Positions 8,102 to 17,290 of a stretch of DNA of 64,000 nucleotides are shown piece after piece. The notes under the pieces are model-generated. The model was not told the origin of the DNA. It made no database searches and saw only the letters and a program-made list of their open reading frames with translations. A program made the translations under genes and the position numbers. The DNA is from Cellulomonas wangsupingiae. GTDB lineage: Bacteria > Actinomycetota > Actinomycetes > Actinomycetales > Cellulomonadaceae. Location of the stretch: positions 2,356,001-2,420,000 of the forward strand of contig NZ_CP101989.1 in assembly GCF_024508275.1 (NCBI RefSeq), given 5' to 3'. The first letter of the stretch is position 1, and each line of letters starts with the position of its first letter.

Positions 8102-9927
8102 CGCTGCTCCTCCTCGTCGTCGCGGCGCGCCCGCACGTCGTCGATGTCGTCCTCGACCACCGTGGCGGACGACTGGCGCTCCTGGCCCGTGCCGCGCTCC
8201 ATGCGCTCCTCGGCGAGCTCACGCTCACCGGTGCGCTGCGGCGCCCAGTCCAGCGGTCCCGGGTCCTCGGGCTCCACGTGGTCCATGGCCGCGACCTCGG
8301 GGTGGTGCAGGTCGAACGCGGGGCGCTCGGAGCGGATGCGCGGCAGCGACGTGAAGTTGTGCCGCGGGGGCGGGCAGCTCGTCGCCCACTCCAGCGAACC
8401 GCCGTAGCCCCACGGGTCGTCGACGGTGACCTTCGGCGCGTTGCGCCAGGTCGTGTACACGTTCCAGAGGAACGGCAGCGTCGAGGCGGCGAGGATGGCC
8501 GAGCCGACCGTCGAGACCTGGTTCATCCACGTGAAGCCGTCGTCCGGCGAGTAGTCGGCGTAGCGACGGGGCATGCCGATCACGCCCAGCCAGTGCTGGA
8601 TGAGGAACGTCATGTGGAAGCCGACGAACAGGATCCAGAAGTGGATCTTGCCGAGGCGCTCGTCGAGCATCCGGCCGGTGAACTTGGGCCACCAGAAGTA
8701 GAAGCCGGCGAACATCGCGAACACGACCGTGCCGAACACGACGTAGTGGAAGTGCGCCACGACGAAGTACGTGTCGGACAGGTGGAAGTCCAGGGCGGGG
8801 CTCGACAGGATCACGCCCGTGAGTCCTCCGAAGAGGAACGTCACGAGGAATCCGATCGACCAGAGCATGGGAGTCTCGAAGGTGAGTTTTCCTCGCCACA
8901 TCGTGCCGATCCAGTTGAAGAACTTCACACCGGTCGGCACGGCGATGAGCATCGTCATGAACGAGAAGAACGGCAGCAGGACGGCACCGGTCACGTACAT
9001 GTGGTGCGCCCACACCGTCACGGACAGCGCGGCGATCGCGATCGTGGCGTAGATGAGGCCCTTGTAGCCGAAGATCGGCTTGCGGCTGAAGACCGGCAGG
9101 ATCTCGGTCACGATGCCGAAGAACGGCAGCGCGATGATGTAGACCTCCGGATGCCCGAAGAACCAGAACAGGTGCTGCCACAGCAGCGCACCACCGTTGT
9201 CCGGGTTGAAGACCTGGGCGCCCAGGCGCCGGTCCGCGCCGAGCGCGAACAGGGCGGCCGCCAGCGGCGGGAAGGCCATCAGCACCAGCAGCGACGTCAC
9301 CAGGATGTTCCAGGTGAAGATCGGCATGCGGAACATCGTCATGCCGGGCGCGCGCATCGTGACGACCGTGGTGATGAAGTTGACGGCGCCGAGGATCGTG
9401 CCGAAGCCGGTGAGCGCGAGGCCGAAGACCCACAGGTCTCCCCCGAGGCCCGGCGAGTACATCTGGTTCGACAGCGGCGCGTACGCGAACCAGCCGAACG
9501 ACGCGGCGCCCTGCGGCGTGAGGAAGCCGGCGGCGGCGATGAGTCCGCCGAAGAGGTACAGCCAGTACGCGAACATGTTCAGCCGCGGGAACGCGACGTC
9601 CGGCGCGCCGATCTGCAGCGGCATGATGATGTTGGCGAACCCGGCGAACAGCGGCGTCGCGAACAGCAGCAGCATGATCGTGCCGTGCATGGTGAACGCC
9701 TGGTTGTACTGCTCCTTGGACTGGAACAGGTCGATCCCGGGCGCGAACAGCTCGGCGCGGATGAGCAGCGCGAGGATGCCGCCGATCGCGAACCAGATGA
9801 ACGAGGTGATCAGGTACAGGTACCCGATCGTCTTGTGGTCGGTGGAGGTGATCCACTTCACGATCGTGCGTCCCAGCGACTGCCGCCGGGGCGCCAGTCC
9901 GGGGATGACCTCGGTGTGCGCCGCCAT
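8098..9927 (-). CDS. ctaD: Cytochrome c oxidase subunit I
   Basis: CtaD contains haem a and the haem a3-CuB centre where oxygen is reduced. The 609 residues include twelve expected helices and the diagnostic motifs [10 protein letters not shown] (CuB His and the His-Tyr crosslink), [10 protein letters not shown] (CuB His pair) and VVAHFHYV (haem a3 and haem a ligands). The C-terminal 80 residues are acidic and cytoplasmic. It overlaps the ctaC stop by one base and ctaF by four bases, so the three genes form one translationally linked operon. Confidence 0.98.
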   Translation of the reverse strand: MAAHTEVIPGLAPRRQSLGRTIVKWITSTDHKTIGYLYLITSFIWFAIGGILALLIRAELFAPGIDLFQSKEQYNQAFTMHGTIMLLLFATPLFAGFANIIMPLQIGAPDVAFPRLNMFAYWLYLFGGLIAAAGFLTPQGAASFGWFAYAPLSNQMYSPGLGGDLWVFGLALTGFGTILGAVNFITTVVTMRAPGMTMFRMPIFTWNILVTSLLVLMAFPPLAAALFALGADRRLGAQVFNPDNGGALLWQHLFWFFGHPEVYIIALPFFGIVTEILPVFSRKPIFGYKGLIYATIAIAALSVTVWAHHMYVTGAVLLPFFSFMTMLIAVPTGVKFFNWIGTMWRGKLTFETPMLWSIGFLVTFLFGGLTGVILSSPALDFHLSDTYFVVAHFHYVVFGTVVFAMFAGFYFWWPKFTGRMLDERLGKIHFWILFVGFHMTFLIQHWLGVIGMPRRYADYSPDDGFTWMNQVSTVGSAILAASTLPFLWNVYTTWRNAPKVTVDDPWGYGGSLEWATSCPPPRHNFTSLPRIRSERPAFDLHHPEVAAMDHVEPEDPGPLDWAPQRTGERELAEERMERGTGQERQSSATVVEDDIDDVRARRDDEEEQR

Positions 9928-10796
9928 CAGTGCTCGTCCTTTGCCACGTCGTCAAGGTCCTGCAACCGGCTGTACTCCAGGCCCAGCGAGCCCGTCTGGC
10001 CGCGCTCGCGCAGCTCCTCCATGTGGGCGTCGTACTCCTCCTGGGAGACGACCGCGACGTTGAACAGCATCGAGGAGTGCTCCTCCCCGCAGAGCTCGGC
10101 GCACTTCCCGCGGAAGACGCCCTCACGCGTCGGCGTGACCTGGAAGGTGTTGGTGTACCCCGGGATCACGTCGAGCTTGTAGAGGAACTCGGGGATCCAG
10201 AACGAGTGGACGACGTCGCGCGAGTCGAGCGTGAACTCCACGCGCTGGTCGACCGGCAGGTAGAGCGTCACCTGGTCGTCGAGCGACGGGAACTCCACGC
10301 CGAAGTTCTGGGCCTGCTGGCCCGTCTCGTAGACGTCCTCGTCGAGGTAGTTGAAGTCCCAGCTCCACTGCTTGCCGACGACCTGGATGTTCACGTCCGG
10401 CTCGGCGGAGGTGTCCTGGATCGCGAGCGTGTCGTCGTTGGTGTGGTAGAAGAGCACGCCCACCATGACGATCGGCAGCAGGATGTACATGATCTCGAGC
10501 GGGACGTGGTACCTCAGCTGCACCGGCAGCGTGTGGTCGTCCTTGCGCTTCCGGTAGACCGCGACGCACCACAGGATCAGACCCCAGGTGATGACGCCGA
10601 CCGCCAGGGCCGCGACCCAGGACCCGACCCACAGGGAGACGATCCGACCGGTCTGGTCGGTCGCCTCGTGGTCGGAGTCGCCGGGCAGCCAGCCGCGCTG
10701 GACGGTCTCGGAGCAGCCGCTGAGCACGAGCACGAGCGCCGTGGCCAGCACGGCGACGATCGTTCGCCGTGTGCGGCGGGGGGGAAGCGGGTGCAC
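9927..10796 (-). CDS. ctaC: Cytochrome c oxidase subunit II, lipoprotein
   Basis: CtaC carries the CuA centre that receives electrons from QcrC. The 289 residues begin with a lipoprotein signal peptide ending in LSGC (Cys28). Two transmembrane helices follow (about 55-80 and 95-115), then the extracellular cupredoxin domain with the CuA motif [12 protein letters not shown]. The GTG start at 10796 is preceded by GGAAGG. A TAGGCT about 85 bases upstream is a possible -10. It is first in the ctaC-ctaD-ctaF operon and divergent from the NifS-like gene. Confidence 0.96.
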   Translation of the reverse strand: MHPLPPRRTRRTIVAVLATALVLVLSGCSETVQRGWLPGDSDHEATDQTGRIVSLWVGSWVAALAVGVITWGLILWCVAVYRKRKDDHTLPVQLRYHVPLEIMYILLPIVMVGVLFYHTNDDTLAIQDTSAEPDVNIQVVGKQWSWDFNYLDEDVYETGQQAQNFGVEFPSLDDQVTLYLPVDQRVEFTLDSRDVVHSFWIPEFLYKLDVIPGYTNTFQVTPTREGVFRGKCAELCGEEHSSMLFNVAVVSQEEYDAHMEELRERGQTGSLGLEYSRLQDLDDVAKDEH

Positions 10797-10996
10797 GGGG
10801 GACCTTCCACTCGCGTCCCTCGGGCCGCGCCCCGTAGGTGGGCGCGCAGCCGTGTGGGACCTTCGTCCTCGACGCGGTCAGCCTAGCGTGGGATCGGAGC
10901 CCTCACGTGCTGCGCCGCACGTTTGACGACGTGGTGTCAGCACCGTCACACCGGCACCGTCCCGCCCGGCCCCGACCCGCACCGCGCGCACGACGC

Positions 10997-11002
10997 TAGC
11001 GT
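10997..11002 (+). promoter_or_regulatory. -10 element of the NifS-like gene (TAGCGT)
   Basis: TAGCGT ends seven bases before the GTG at 11010, which has no ribosome binding sequence. Confidence 0.55.
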
Positions 11003-11009
11003 GCGTCGC

Positions 11010-12170
11010 GTGACCACCACCGTGCCCCGCGACGCCGCCCCTCCCCCGCGGGCCGTGCTCGACGTCGCGGGCCACGCGCCGCTGCGACCCGCCGCACGGG
11101 CCGCCCTGCTCGAGTCGCTCGACCAGGGCTGGGCCGACCCGCGCCGGCTGCACGCCGAGGGCCGGCGCGCACGCCTGCTGCTCGACGGCGCCCGGGAGGC
11201 GATCGCCGCCTGCCTCGGCGCACGCACCGACGAGGTCGACCTCGTGCCCACGCACACGCTCGCGCTGCACAACGCCGTGCGGTCGGTCGCGCGCGGGCGC
11301 CGCCGCGCGGGCGCCGACGTCGTCGTGGGCGCCGTGGAGCGCGCGGCGCTGCACCACGTGGCGACGTTCGTCGCGGACCGCTCCGGCGGCGAGGTCCGCA
11401 CCGTCGGCGTCGACGGGTACGGCCGGGTGGACCCCGAGGCGTTCGCGGCCGCCGCCACGGCAGGCACCGGCCTCGCGGTCCTGCAGCACGCGAACGGCGA
11501 GGTCGGCACGCGGCAGCCCGTCGAGGAGGTGCACGGCCGGCTGCAGGCGCGCGGCGTGCCCCTGGTCGTCGACGTCGGCGCCAGCGCGGGCCACGTGGAC
11601 GTGGGCCGTGCCGGCGACGTGCTCGTGGCCGACGCCGGCGACTGGGGTGGGCCCGCGCTGGGCGTCGTCGTGACGCGGGCGGGCGTGCGCCGCAGCCCGG
11701 ACTGGCCGGAGGACGAGGACCGGTGGTCACCGGGCGGGGTGCACGTGCCCGTCGCGCTGGCGGCCGCCGTCGCGCTGCAGGAGGCGGCGGCGGGCCGGGC
11801 GGCGGCCGACGCGCACCGCCGCGGCCTCGTCGACGAGGTCCGTCGCCGGGTCGCCGCCGAGGTGCCCGACGTCCAGGTCGCCGGCGACCCCGTCGACCGG
11901 CTCCCCCACGTCGTGACGTTCTCGTGCCTGTACGTCGACGGTGAGGCGATCGTGGAACGTCTGGACCGCGCCGGGTTCGGCGTGGGCTCGGGCTCCGCGT
12001 GCACGTCGAGCGCGCTGGAGCCCAGCCACGTCCTCGCCGCGATGGGCGTGCTCACGCAGGGCAACGTGCGCCTGTCGCTTCCCCCGGACGTGGAGGCCGC
12101 GGCCGTGCGGAGGTTCTGCGACGTGCTGCCCGGCGCCGTCGCCGACGTGCGCGCCGCACTCGGCGCCTGA
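11010..12170 (+). CDS. Degenerate NifS/IscS-like protein lacking the PLP lysine
   Basis: The fold is clearly class V aminotransferase, cysteine desulfurase type: HANGEVGTRQP matches the NNEIGTxQP region, and GSGSACTSSALEPSHVLAAMG matches the active-site Cys loop. However, where desulfurases have S-G/A-H-K-x-x-G-P-K-G, this protein reads ADAGDWGGPALG, so the Lys that binds PLP is Asp. There is no lysine anywhere in the 386 residues. The His normally stacked on PLP is also changed (VERAALHH). It could be a sulfur carrier, a scaffold or an inactive paralogue. It lies beside ctaC and erpA. Start chosen from the -10 spacing. Confidence 0.8.
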   Translation: MTTTVPRDAAPPPRAVLDVAGHAPLRPAARAALLESLDQGWADPRRLHAEGRRARLLLDGAREAIAACLGARTDEVDLVPTHTLALHNAVRSVARGRRRAGADVVVGAVERAALHHVATFVADRSGGEVRTVGVDGYGRVDPEAFAAAATAGTGLAVLQHANGEVGTRQPVEEVHGRLQARGVPLVVDVGASAGHVDVGRAGDVLVADAGDWGGPALGVVVTRAGVRRSPDWPEDEDRWSPGGVHVPVALAAAVALQEAAAGRAAADAHRRGLVDEVRRRVAAEVPDVQVAGDPVDRLPHVVTFSCLYVDGEAIVERLDRAGFGVGSGSACTSSALEPSHVLAAMGVLTQGNVRLSLPPDVEAAAVRRFCDVLPGAVADVRAALGA

Positions 12171-12195
12171 CGGGCCGTCGGCGCCCGGACGCGCG

Positions 12196-12226
12196 CGAGC
12201 CCGCACCCTGCGCGGGTGCGGGCTCG
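12196..12226. terminator. Bidirectional terminator between the NifS-like gene and erpA
   Basis: A 13-base-pair G+C-rich stem with a TGCGC loop (12209-12213) lies between two convergent stops. Confidence 0.75.
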
Positions 12227-12245
12227 TGCGGACGGGCCGGTCCGG

Positions 12246-12596
12246 TCAGCTGAAGGAGCCGCCGCACGCGCAGGCGCTGCCCGCGTTGGGGTTGTCGATC
12301 GTGAAGCCCTGCTTCTCGATGGTGTCCGCGAAGTCGATCGTCGCGCCCTCGAGGTAGGGGACGCTCATGCGGTCCACCACGACCTCGACGCCGTCGTAGT
12401 CGCGGGTCGCGTCCCCGTCGAGCAGGCGCTCGTCGAAGTACAGCTGGTAGATCAGGCCGGAGCAGCCGCCGGGCTGCACCGCGACGCGCAGGCGGAGGTC
12501 GTCGCGACCCTCCTGCTCGAGCAGGCTGCGCACCTTCTCGGCCGCCACGTCGCTGAGCTGGACGCCGTGCGTCGCGGTCTGCGTGGTCTCGCTCAT
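12246..12596 (-). CDS. erpA: Iron-sulfur cluster insertion protein, ErpA/HesB family
   Basis: This A-type carrier of 116 residues accepts [2Fe-2S] or [4Fe-4S] clusters and delivers them to apoproteins. The three conserved cysteines are present in GGCSGLIYQL and the C-terminal ACACGGSF. GGGAG precedes the ATG at 12596, and a TAGGCT on the same strand about 70 bases upstream suggests a leadered transcript. NadA, LipA and QcrA encoded in this window are plausible cluster-requiring clients. ErpA is preferred over IscA because no isc genes are near, but the paralogue cannot be fixed from sequence. Confidence 0.93.
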   Translation of the reverse strand: MSETTQTATHGVQLSDVAAEKVRSLLEQEGRDDLRLRVAVQPGGCSGLIYQLYFDERLLDGDATRDYDGVEVVVDRMSVPYLEGATIDFADTIEKQGFTIDNPNAGSACACGGSFS

Positions 12597-12741
12597 GTCA
12601 CTCCCGGGTTCGCCAGAACGGTCCTTCGAGGACGCAACACCATCCGCCGGGCCGTTTGTTCCCGGCCAGCCTACGCGCCGGTGCCGCGCCGGGTCATGGC
12701 CCCGGCGCGACGCAGGGCGCGCTCCCGGGTGCGACGCCGCG

Positions 12742-13950
12742 TCACGACGCGCGCGCCGGTGACCACGTGCGCGCGACGCGCGCCGCGCGCGCCCGCAGCG
12801 TGCCCGTCGGGTCGCCGAGCGCCGCCCGGACGGCGTCGGTCCCGTCCGCGACGGCGTACGCGGCCGTGATGCCGGCCGCGGACAGCTCGCGCCGTCCCAC
12901 GAGCACCTCCCCGGACACGACGACGGCGGGGACGGCGTACGGCAGCGCCCGGGCGGCGACCTCCGCGACGACCTTGCCGTGCAGGGACTGCCAGTCGGTG
13001 CGCCCCTCCCCCGTCACCACCAGGTCGTGCGCCGCGATGCGCCCGGGCAGGTCCACCGCGTCGGCGACGAGCCGTGCGCCGGGCAGCAGCCGCGCCCCCA
13101 GCAGCGCGAGCGCGAAGCCGAGACCGCCCGCGGCGCCGGCGCCCGGCAGGGCCGACAGTCGGCCCGCACGTGCGTCCGGCGACCCGAGCAGGTCGGCGCC
13201 CGGCCCCGTGCGCACCGGTCCCAGCGCGGCGGTCGCGGCGTGCGCGAAGGCGCCCAGCGCCCGCTCGAGGTCCTGGGCCTGCTCCTGGGTCGCGCCCTTC
13301 TGCGCCGAGAAGCCGGCCGACGCACCCTGGAGGCCGAGCAGCGGGACGTCGACGTCCACAGCGGCGACGAGGTCGGCGCCGCGCAGGGCGGCCCGCAGGT
13401 CGGGCAGCCAGCGCAGGTCGTCGACGCCGAGGGAGCCCAGGGCGCCGCCACCGCCCCCCAGACGTGCCGCGACGTCCGGCGCGACGGTGCCGGCGGGGAG
13501 CAGCGCGTCCGCCAGCGCGAGCAGCAGCCCGGCGCCCGCGTCGTTGGTCGCCGACCCGCCGAGGCCGACCACGACCCGGTGCGCACCGGGCAGCACCGCC
13601 GCCAGGAGCTCGCCCGCGCCACGGCTCGTCGTCCGGGTCGGGTCGCGGCGGTCCTCCGGCACCAGCGCGAGGCCGACGGCGTGGGCCGACTCGACGTGCA
13701 CGGTCGCGCCCACGCGCAGGACCGCCGCGAGGGCGGGCTCACCGAGCGGCCCGGTGACCGTCACCGGCTCGAGGTCGCCGCCGAGCGTCGCGTGGAGCGT
13801 CGCCACGAACCCCGGGCCGCCGTCGGCGAGCGGGCAGACGTCGATGACGTCGTGCGGGGCGCCGTCCGACCAGCCCGCGCGCAGCGCGTCGGCCGCCTGG
13901 GCGGGGGTCAGGCTGGTGCCGAAGCCGTCGGGGGCCATGAGGACGCGCAC
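12742..13950 (-). CDS. Glycerate kinase
   Basis: The 402-residue protein belongs to the GK-I glycerate kinase family, which phosphorylates D-glycerate with ATP. The N-terminal APDGFGTSLTP corresponds to the family motif APDSFKGSLS, with changes of S to G and K to T. LPLADGG-type residues (CPLADGGPG), GLGGSATNDAG and VTGEGRTDWQSLHGKV are clearly conserved. The GTG at 13950 is chosen because the upstream frame is a poor match and because a -10-like hexamer is six bases away. It is a single gene divergent from nadA. Whether the product is 2- or 3-phosphoglycerate is not deducible. Confidence 0.92.
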   Translation of the reverse strand: MRVLMAPDGFGTSLTPAQAADALRAGWSDGAPHDVIDVCPLADGGPGFVATLHATLGGDLEPVTVTGPLGEPALAAVLRVGATVHVESAHAVGLALVPEDRRDPTRTTSRGAGELLAAVLPGAHRVVVGLGGSATNDAGAGLLLALADALLPAGTVAPDVAARLGGGGGALGSLGVDDLRWLPDLRAALRGADLVAAVDVDVPLLGLQGASAGFSAQKGATQEQAQDLERALGAFAHAATAALGPVRTGPGADLLGSPDARAGRLSALPGAGAAGGLGFALALLGARLLPGARLVADAVDLPGRIAAHDLVVTGEGRTDWQSLHGKVVAEVAARALPYAVPAVVVSGEVLVGRRELSAAGITAAYAVADGTDAVRAALGDPTGTLRARAARVARTWSPARAS

Positions 13951-13956
13951 CCCCCG

Positions 13957-13962
13957 ATCGTG
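13957..13962 (-). promoter_or_regulatory. -10 element of the glycerate kinase gene (CACGAT)
   Basis: CACGAT on the minus strand ends six bases from the GTG at 13950. Confidence 0.45.
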
Positions 13963-14035
13963 GCACGCGCGCGGCGGTGGTCCGGACACGGGGGCCGGCA
14001 CTCGACGAGGTCGGCGGGGCGGGAGGCCGCTGTGC

Positions 14036-14041
14036 GATCAT
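14036..14041 (+). promoter_or_regulatory. -10 element of nadA (GATCAT)
   Basis: GATCAT ends six bases before the GTG of nadA; the match to TANNNT is weak at the first base. Confidence 0.42.
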
Positions 14042-14047
14042 GCGGCC

Positions 14048-15244
14048 GTGACCACCTCGACCGGCACGTTCGCCGAGCCCGCCCCGTCAGCGCTGCTGCT
14101 CCTGGGGCGCGGTGCCGACCTGGCCTCCGAGCGCGGTGTCGAGTGCGTCGGGGCGCTGCCTGCGCCGGGTGACCCGACGCTCGTGGAGCGCGCGCGGGCC
14201 GCGCGGGCCGCGCTGGGCGACCGGGCCTTCGTGCTGGGGCACCACTACCAGCGCGACGAGGTCATCGCCTTCGCCGACGTGACCGGGGACTCCTTCAAGC
14301 TCGCGCGCGAGGCCGCGGCCCGTCCCGACGCGGAGTTCGTCGTGTTCTGCGGCGTGCACTTCATGGCGGAGTCGGCCGACATCCTCACGTCCGACGCGCA
14401 GCAGGTGGTCCTGCCCGACCTGGCGGCCGGCTGCTCGATGGCCGACATGGCCGCGATCGACCAGGTCGAGGACGCGTGGGACGTCCTCGTCGACGCGGGC
14501 GTCGCGCAGGACACCGTGCCGGTGACGTACATGAACTCCACCGCCGCCATCAAGGCGTTCACGGGCCGGCACGACGGGACGGTCTGCACGTCGTCGAACG
14601 CGCACGTCGCCCTGCGGTGGGCGTTCGACCGGGTCGGCGGCCTCGACGGCCGCGGCAAGGTCCTGTTCATGCCGGACCAGCACCTGGGACGCAACACCGC
14701 GGTCACGCAGCTCGGCCTCTCGCTCGACGACTGCGTGGTGTTCGACCCGCGCCGGCCCGGCGGCGGCCTGACCACCCGGCAGCTGCGCGACGCCCGGATG
14801 ATCCTGTGGCGCGGCCACTGCTCGGTGCACGGCCGGTTCTCGGCGCGCAACGTGGCGGACGTGCGGGCGGCAGTGCCCGGCGTGACGGTCCTGGTCCACC
14901 CCGAGTGCACGCACGAGGTCGTCACCGCGGCGGACATGGTGGGGTCGACGGAGTACATCATCAAGGCGCTCGACGCGGCCGAGCCGGGCACGTCGTGGGC
15001 GATCGGCACCGAGCTGAACCTGGTGCGACGCCTGGCGGCCCAGCACCCCGGGCTGTCGGTGCACTACCTCGACTCCACGGTGTGCTTCTGCTCCACCATG
15101 AACCGGATCGACCTGCCGCACCTGGTGTGGACGCTCGAGTCCCTGGTCGAGGGCCGCGTGCCGAACCGCATCGTCGTCGACGCGGACGACGCCCGGTGGG
15201 CGCGCGTCGCGCTGGACCGGATGCTCGCGCTGCCCGGTCACTGA
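14048..15244 (+). CDS. nadA: Quinolinate synthase
   Basis: NadA condenses iminoaspartate with dihydroxyacetone phosphate to quinolinate, in de novo NAD synthesis, using a [4Fe-4S] cluster. The 398 residues contain LGHHYQRDEVIAFADVTGDS near residues 63-82 and the three cluster ligands: Cys129 (GCSMAD), the Cys in HPECTHEV, and a Cys in VCFCSTMNRI. The N-terminal 45 residues before the catalytic core are longer than in E. coli. nadB and nadC are not in the window, so the gene is detached from its usual neighbours. Confidence 0.97.
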   Translation: MTTSTGTFAEPAPSALLLLGRGADLASERGVECVGALPAPGDPTLVERARAARAALGDRAFVLGHHYQRDEVIAFADVTGDSFKLAREAAARPDAEFVVFCGVHFMAESADILTSDAQQVVLPDLAAGCSMADMAAIDQVEDAWDVLVDAGVAQDTVPVTYMNSTAAIKAFTGRHDGTVCTSSNAHVALRWAFDRVGGLDGRGKVLFMPDQHLGRNTAVTQLGLSLDDCVVFDPRRPGGGLTTRQLRDARMILWRGHCSVHGRFSARNVADVRAAVPGVTVLVHPECTHEVVTAADMVGSTEYIIKALDAAEPGTSWAIGTELNLVRRLAAQHPGLSVHYLDSTVCFCSTMNRIDLPHLVWTLESLVEGRVPNRIVVDADDARWARVALDRMLALPGH

Positions 15245-15286
15245 CCGACGCCGCACGTCCGGACCGCGCCACGCCCCACCGGTCGG

Positions 15287-15292
15287 TAACGT
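15287..15292 (+). promoter_or_regulatory. -10 element of the thioesterase gene (TAACGT)
   Basis: TAACGT ends seven bases before the GTG at 15300. Confidence 0.55.
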
Positions 15293-15299
15293 CTGCGCG

Positions 15300-15827
15300 G
15301 TGTCCCGGATGATCCAGCTGACCCTCGCGACCCTCCGCCCGCGCCGCGCCGTCCCCGGCCGTGACGTCCTCGACGCGTCGGTCACGCACCTGCGCGTGCG
15401 TCCCGGCGACCTCGACCTGTACCGCCACGTCAACAACGGGGTGTACCTGCAGTACATGGACCTGGGCCGGTCGAACTACCTCGCCGACCTCGGCGCGTTC
15501 GGCCGGCTGTCGGACCGCGGCTGGTATCCGGTGGTCGCCGCCTCGACCGTGAAGTACCGCCGCTCGCTGACGCTCGGCCAGCGCTTCACGGTGACGACGC
15601 GTGTGCTCGGCTGGGACGAGCGCGTCGTGTACCTCGAGCAGCTGGTCGACCGCGACGGGCAGCACGTCGCACGCGGCTGGGTCGCAGGCCGGTTCCTGTC
15701 CCGCGCGGGCGACCGGATCGCACCGGCGGACGTCGTCACGGCCATCGCCGACGAGCCCCGGCTCAGCCCGCAGCTGCCCGACGACGTCACGGCCTGGGCG
15801 CGCGCGGTCGACGTCGCCCACCGCTGA
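15300..15827 (+). CDS. Hotdog-fold acyl-CoA thioesterase
   Basis: A 175-residue single-domain 4HBT-like protein. The motif DLYRHVNNGVYLQYMDLGR near residues 38-56 is the classic active-site helix of hotdog thioesterases (Asp/His-Asn-Asn-Gly). It is probably a cytoplasmic enzyme hydrolysing acyl-CoA or acyl-ACP; the substrate is not predictable. It is transcribed alone, converging on the M20 peptidase gene across a strong hairpin. Confidence 0.85.
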   Translation: MSRMIQLTLATLRPRRAVPGRDVLDASVTHLRVRPGDLDLYRHVNNGVYLQYMDLGRSNYLADLGAFGRLSDRGWYPVVAASTVKYRRSLTLGQRFTVTTRVLGWDERVVYLEQLVDRDGQHVARGWVAGRFLSRAGDRIAPADVVTAIADEPRLSPQLPDDVTAWARAVDVAHR

Positions 15828-15831
15828 GCGT

Positions 15832-15857
15832 CGGCCCGCCGGGGAGCCGGCGGGCCG
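15832..15857. terminator. Bidirectional terminator, thioesterase / M20 peptidase
   Basis: A perfect 11-base-pair stem with a GGAG loop lies between two convergent stop codons. Confidence 0.78.
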
Positions 15858-15863
15858 TCGCGC

Positions 15864-17258
15864 TCAGGCGTGCGGCGCCAGCACCTCGAGCAGCAGCGTC
15901 TCGGCCAGCACGGCCCGCTCCAGCTCGCCGAGGTGCACGGACTCGTCGGCCCCGTGCGCACGCGAGTCCGGGTCCTCGACGCCGGTGACGAGGATCGTCG
16001 CGCCGGGGAAGACGTCGAGCAGGTCACCGATGAACGGGATCGACCCGCCCAGCCCGATGTCCACCGGGGGCGTCCCCCACGACGTGCGCATGGCCCAGCG
16101 GGCGGCCTGCATGCCGGGCGAGTCCTCGGGCGCCTGGAACGACCGGCCGAGCTCGCCCTCGTGCACCGTCACGCGCGCCCCGAACGGCGCGTGGGTGAGC
16201 AGGTGCTCCCGCATCGCCGCCATCGCGGCGGCGGGCTCCTGGCCGGGCGCGAGCCGGACGGAGAGCTTCGCCGACGCCCGCGGGGCGATCGTGTTCGACG
16301 CGCTCGCGACGCGCGGGGCGTCGAGCCCGATCACGCCGATCGCCGGTCGTGTCCACAGCCGCGCCGTCAGCGGCCCGGTCCCCGCCAGCCGCACGCCCGG
16401 CAGCACGCCGGCGTCGGCGCGCAGGTCCGCCTCGTCGTAGTCGACCTCGGGGTCCGCGGCCCGCAGCAGCCCCGACACCGCCACGTCGCCGTGGTCGTCG
16501 TGCAGCGTCGCGAGGAGACGGGCCAGCAGGGTCGGCGCGTCGAGCACCGGGCCACCGAACATCCCGGAGTGCACCGCGTGGTCGAGCACCTCGACCTCGA
16601 CGACGAGGTCCACCAGCCCACGCAGCGACGTCGTGAGCCCGGGGACGCCCACCTTCCAGTTCGACGAGTCGGCCACCACGATGACGTCGGCCGCCAGCAG
16701 GTCGCGGTGCGTGTGCAGGAAGTCGACGAACGTCGGGGAGCCCACCTCCTCCTCGCCCTCGACGAAGACGGTGACGCCGACGCCCAGCTCGTCGCCCAGC
16801 GCGCGCAGCGCTCCGACGTGCGCCACGACGCCCGCCTTGTCGTCGGCGGCGCCCCGCCCGAACAGCCGGTCGCCGCGCTGCGTGGGCTCGAAGGCCGGCG
16901 ACGACCAGTGCGCGTCGTCACCGGGCGGCTGCACGTCGTGGTGGGCGTAGAGCAGGACCGTCGGCGCACCGGCCGGTGCGGGCCGCCGCGCGACGACCGC
17001 GGGTGCGCCCGCTGCGCCGTCCGCCGTGGTCACCCGCAGGACGTCGACCTGGGGCATCCCGGCCCCGGCGAGCAGTTGCGCCACCGCGGCGGCGGACGCC
17101 TCGACGTGGGCCTGGTCGAACTCGGTGTTCGAGACGCTCGGGATGCGCACGAGCGCCTCCAGGTCCGCGCGGACACCGGCGAACTGCTCGGCGACGCGCG
17201 CCCGCAGGAGCGCCACGCGCTCCTCGGTGGGGGCAGGGACGGGGTCGATGGTGGTCAC
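15864..17258 (-). CDS. M20 family metallopeptidase (dipeptidase)
   Basis: The 464-residue protein matches the M20 dipeptidase family that cleaves dipeptides or related amides with two zinc ions. The first metal-binding motif is YAHHDVQPPG, the bridging Asp is in GRGAADDKAG, and EGEEEVGSP holds the catalytic Glu pair. The dimerisation lid domain lies in the middle. There is no signal peptide, so it acts inside the cell. The GTG at 17258 fits a -10 hexamer at 17267-17272. It is divergent from the DUF3043 gene, with a 32-base shared promoter region. Confidence 0.92.
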   Translation of the reverse strand: MTTIDPVPAPTEERVALLRARVAEQFAGVRADLEALVRIPSVSNTEFDQAHVEASAAAVAQLLAGAGMPQVDVLRVTTADGAAGAPAVVARRPAPAGAPTVLLYAHHDVQPPGDDAHWSSPAFEPTQRGDRLFGRGAADDKAGVVAHVGALRALGDELGVGVTVFVEGEEEVGSPTFVDFLHTHRDLLAADVIVVADSSNWKVGVPGLTTSLRGLVDLVVEVEVLDHAVHSGMFGGPVLDAPTLLARLLATLHDDHGDVAVSGLLRAADPEVDYDEADLRADAGVLPGVRLAGTGPLTARLWTRPAIGVIGLDAPRVASASNTIAPRASAKLSVRLAPGQEPAAAMAAMREHLLTHAPFGARVTVHEGELGRSFQAPEDSPGMQAARWAMRTSWGTPPVDIGLGGSIPFIGDLLDVFPGATILVTGVEDPDSRAHGADESVHLGELERAVLAETLLLEVLAPHA

Positions 17259-17266
17259 GTCCCACG

Positions 17267-17284
17267 ACGCTACTCGACTACCCT
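17267..17284. promoter_or_regulatory. Divergent -10 pair, M20 peptidase and DUF3043 genes
   Basis: TAGCGT on the minus strand (17267-17272) is eight bases from the peptidase GTG. TACCCT on the plus strand (17279-17284) is six bases from the DUF3043 GTG. Each gene's -35 region must therefore lie across or inside the other gene's start. Confidence 0.5.
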
Positions 17285-17290
17285 GGAAGC

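Noticed and set aside
8225..10182. Long frames on both strands within ctaC-ctaD
   Set aside because: They are alternative frames of the two oxidase genes and show only Arg/His/Asp-rich sequence without domain motifs.
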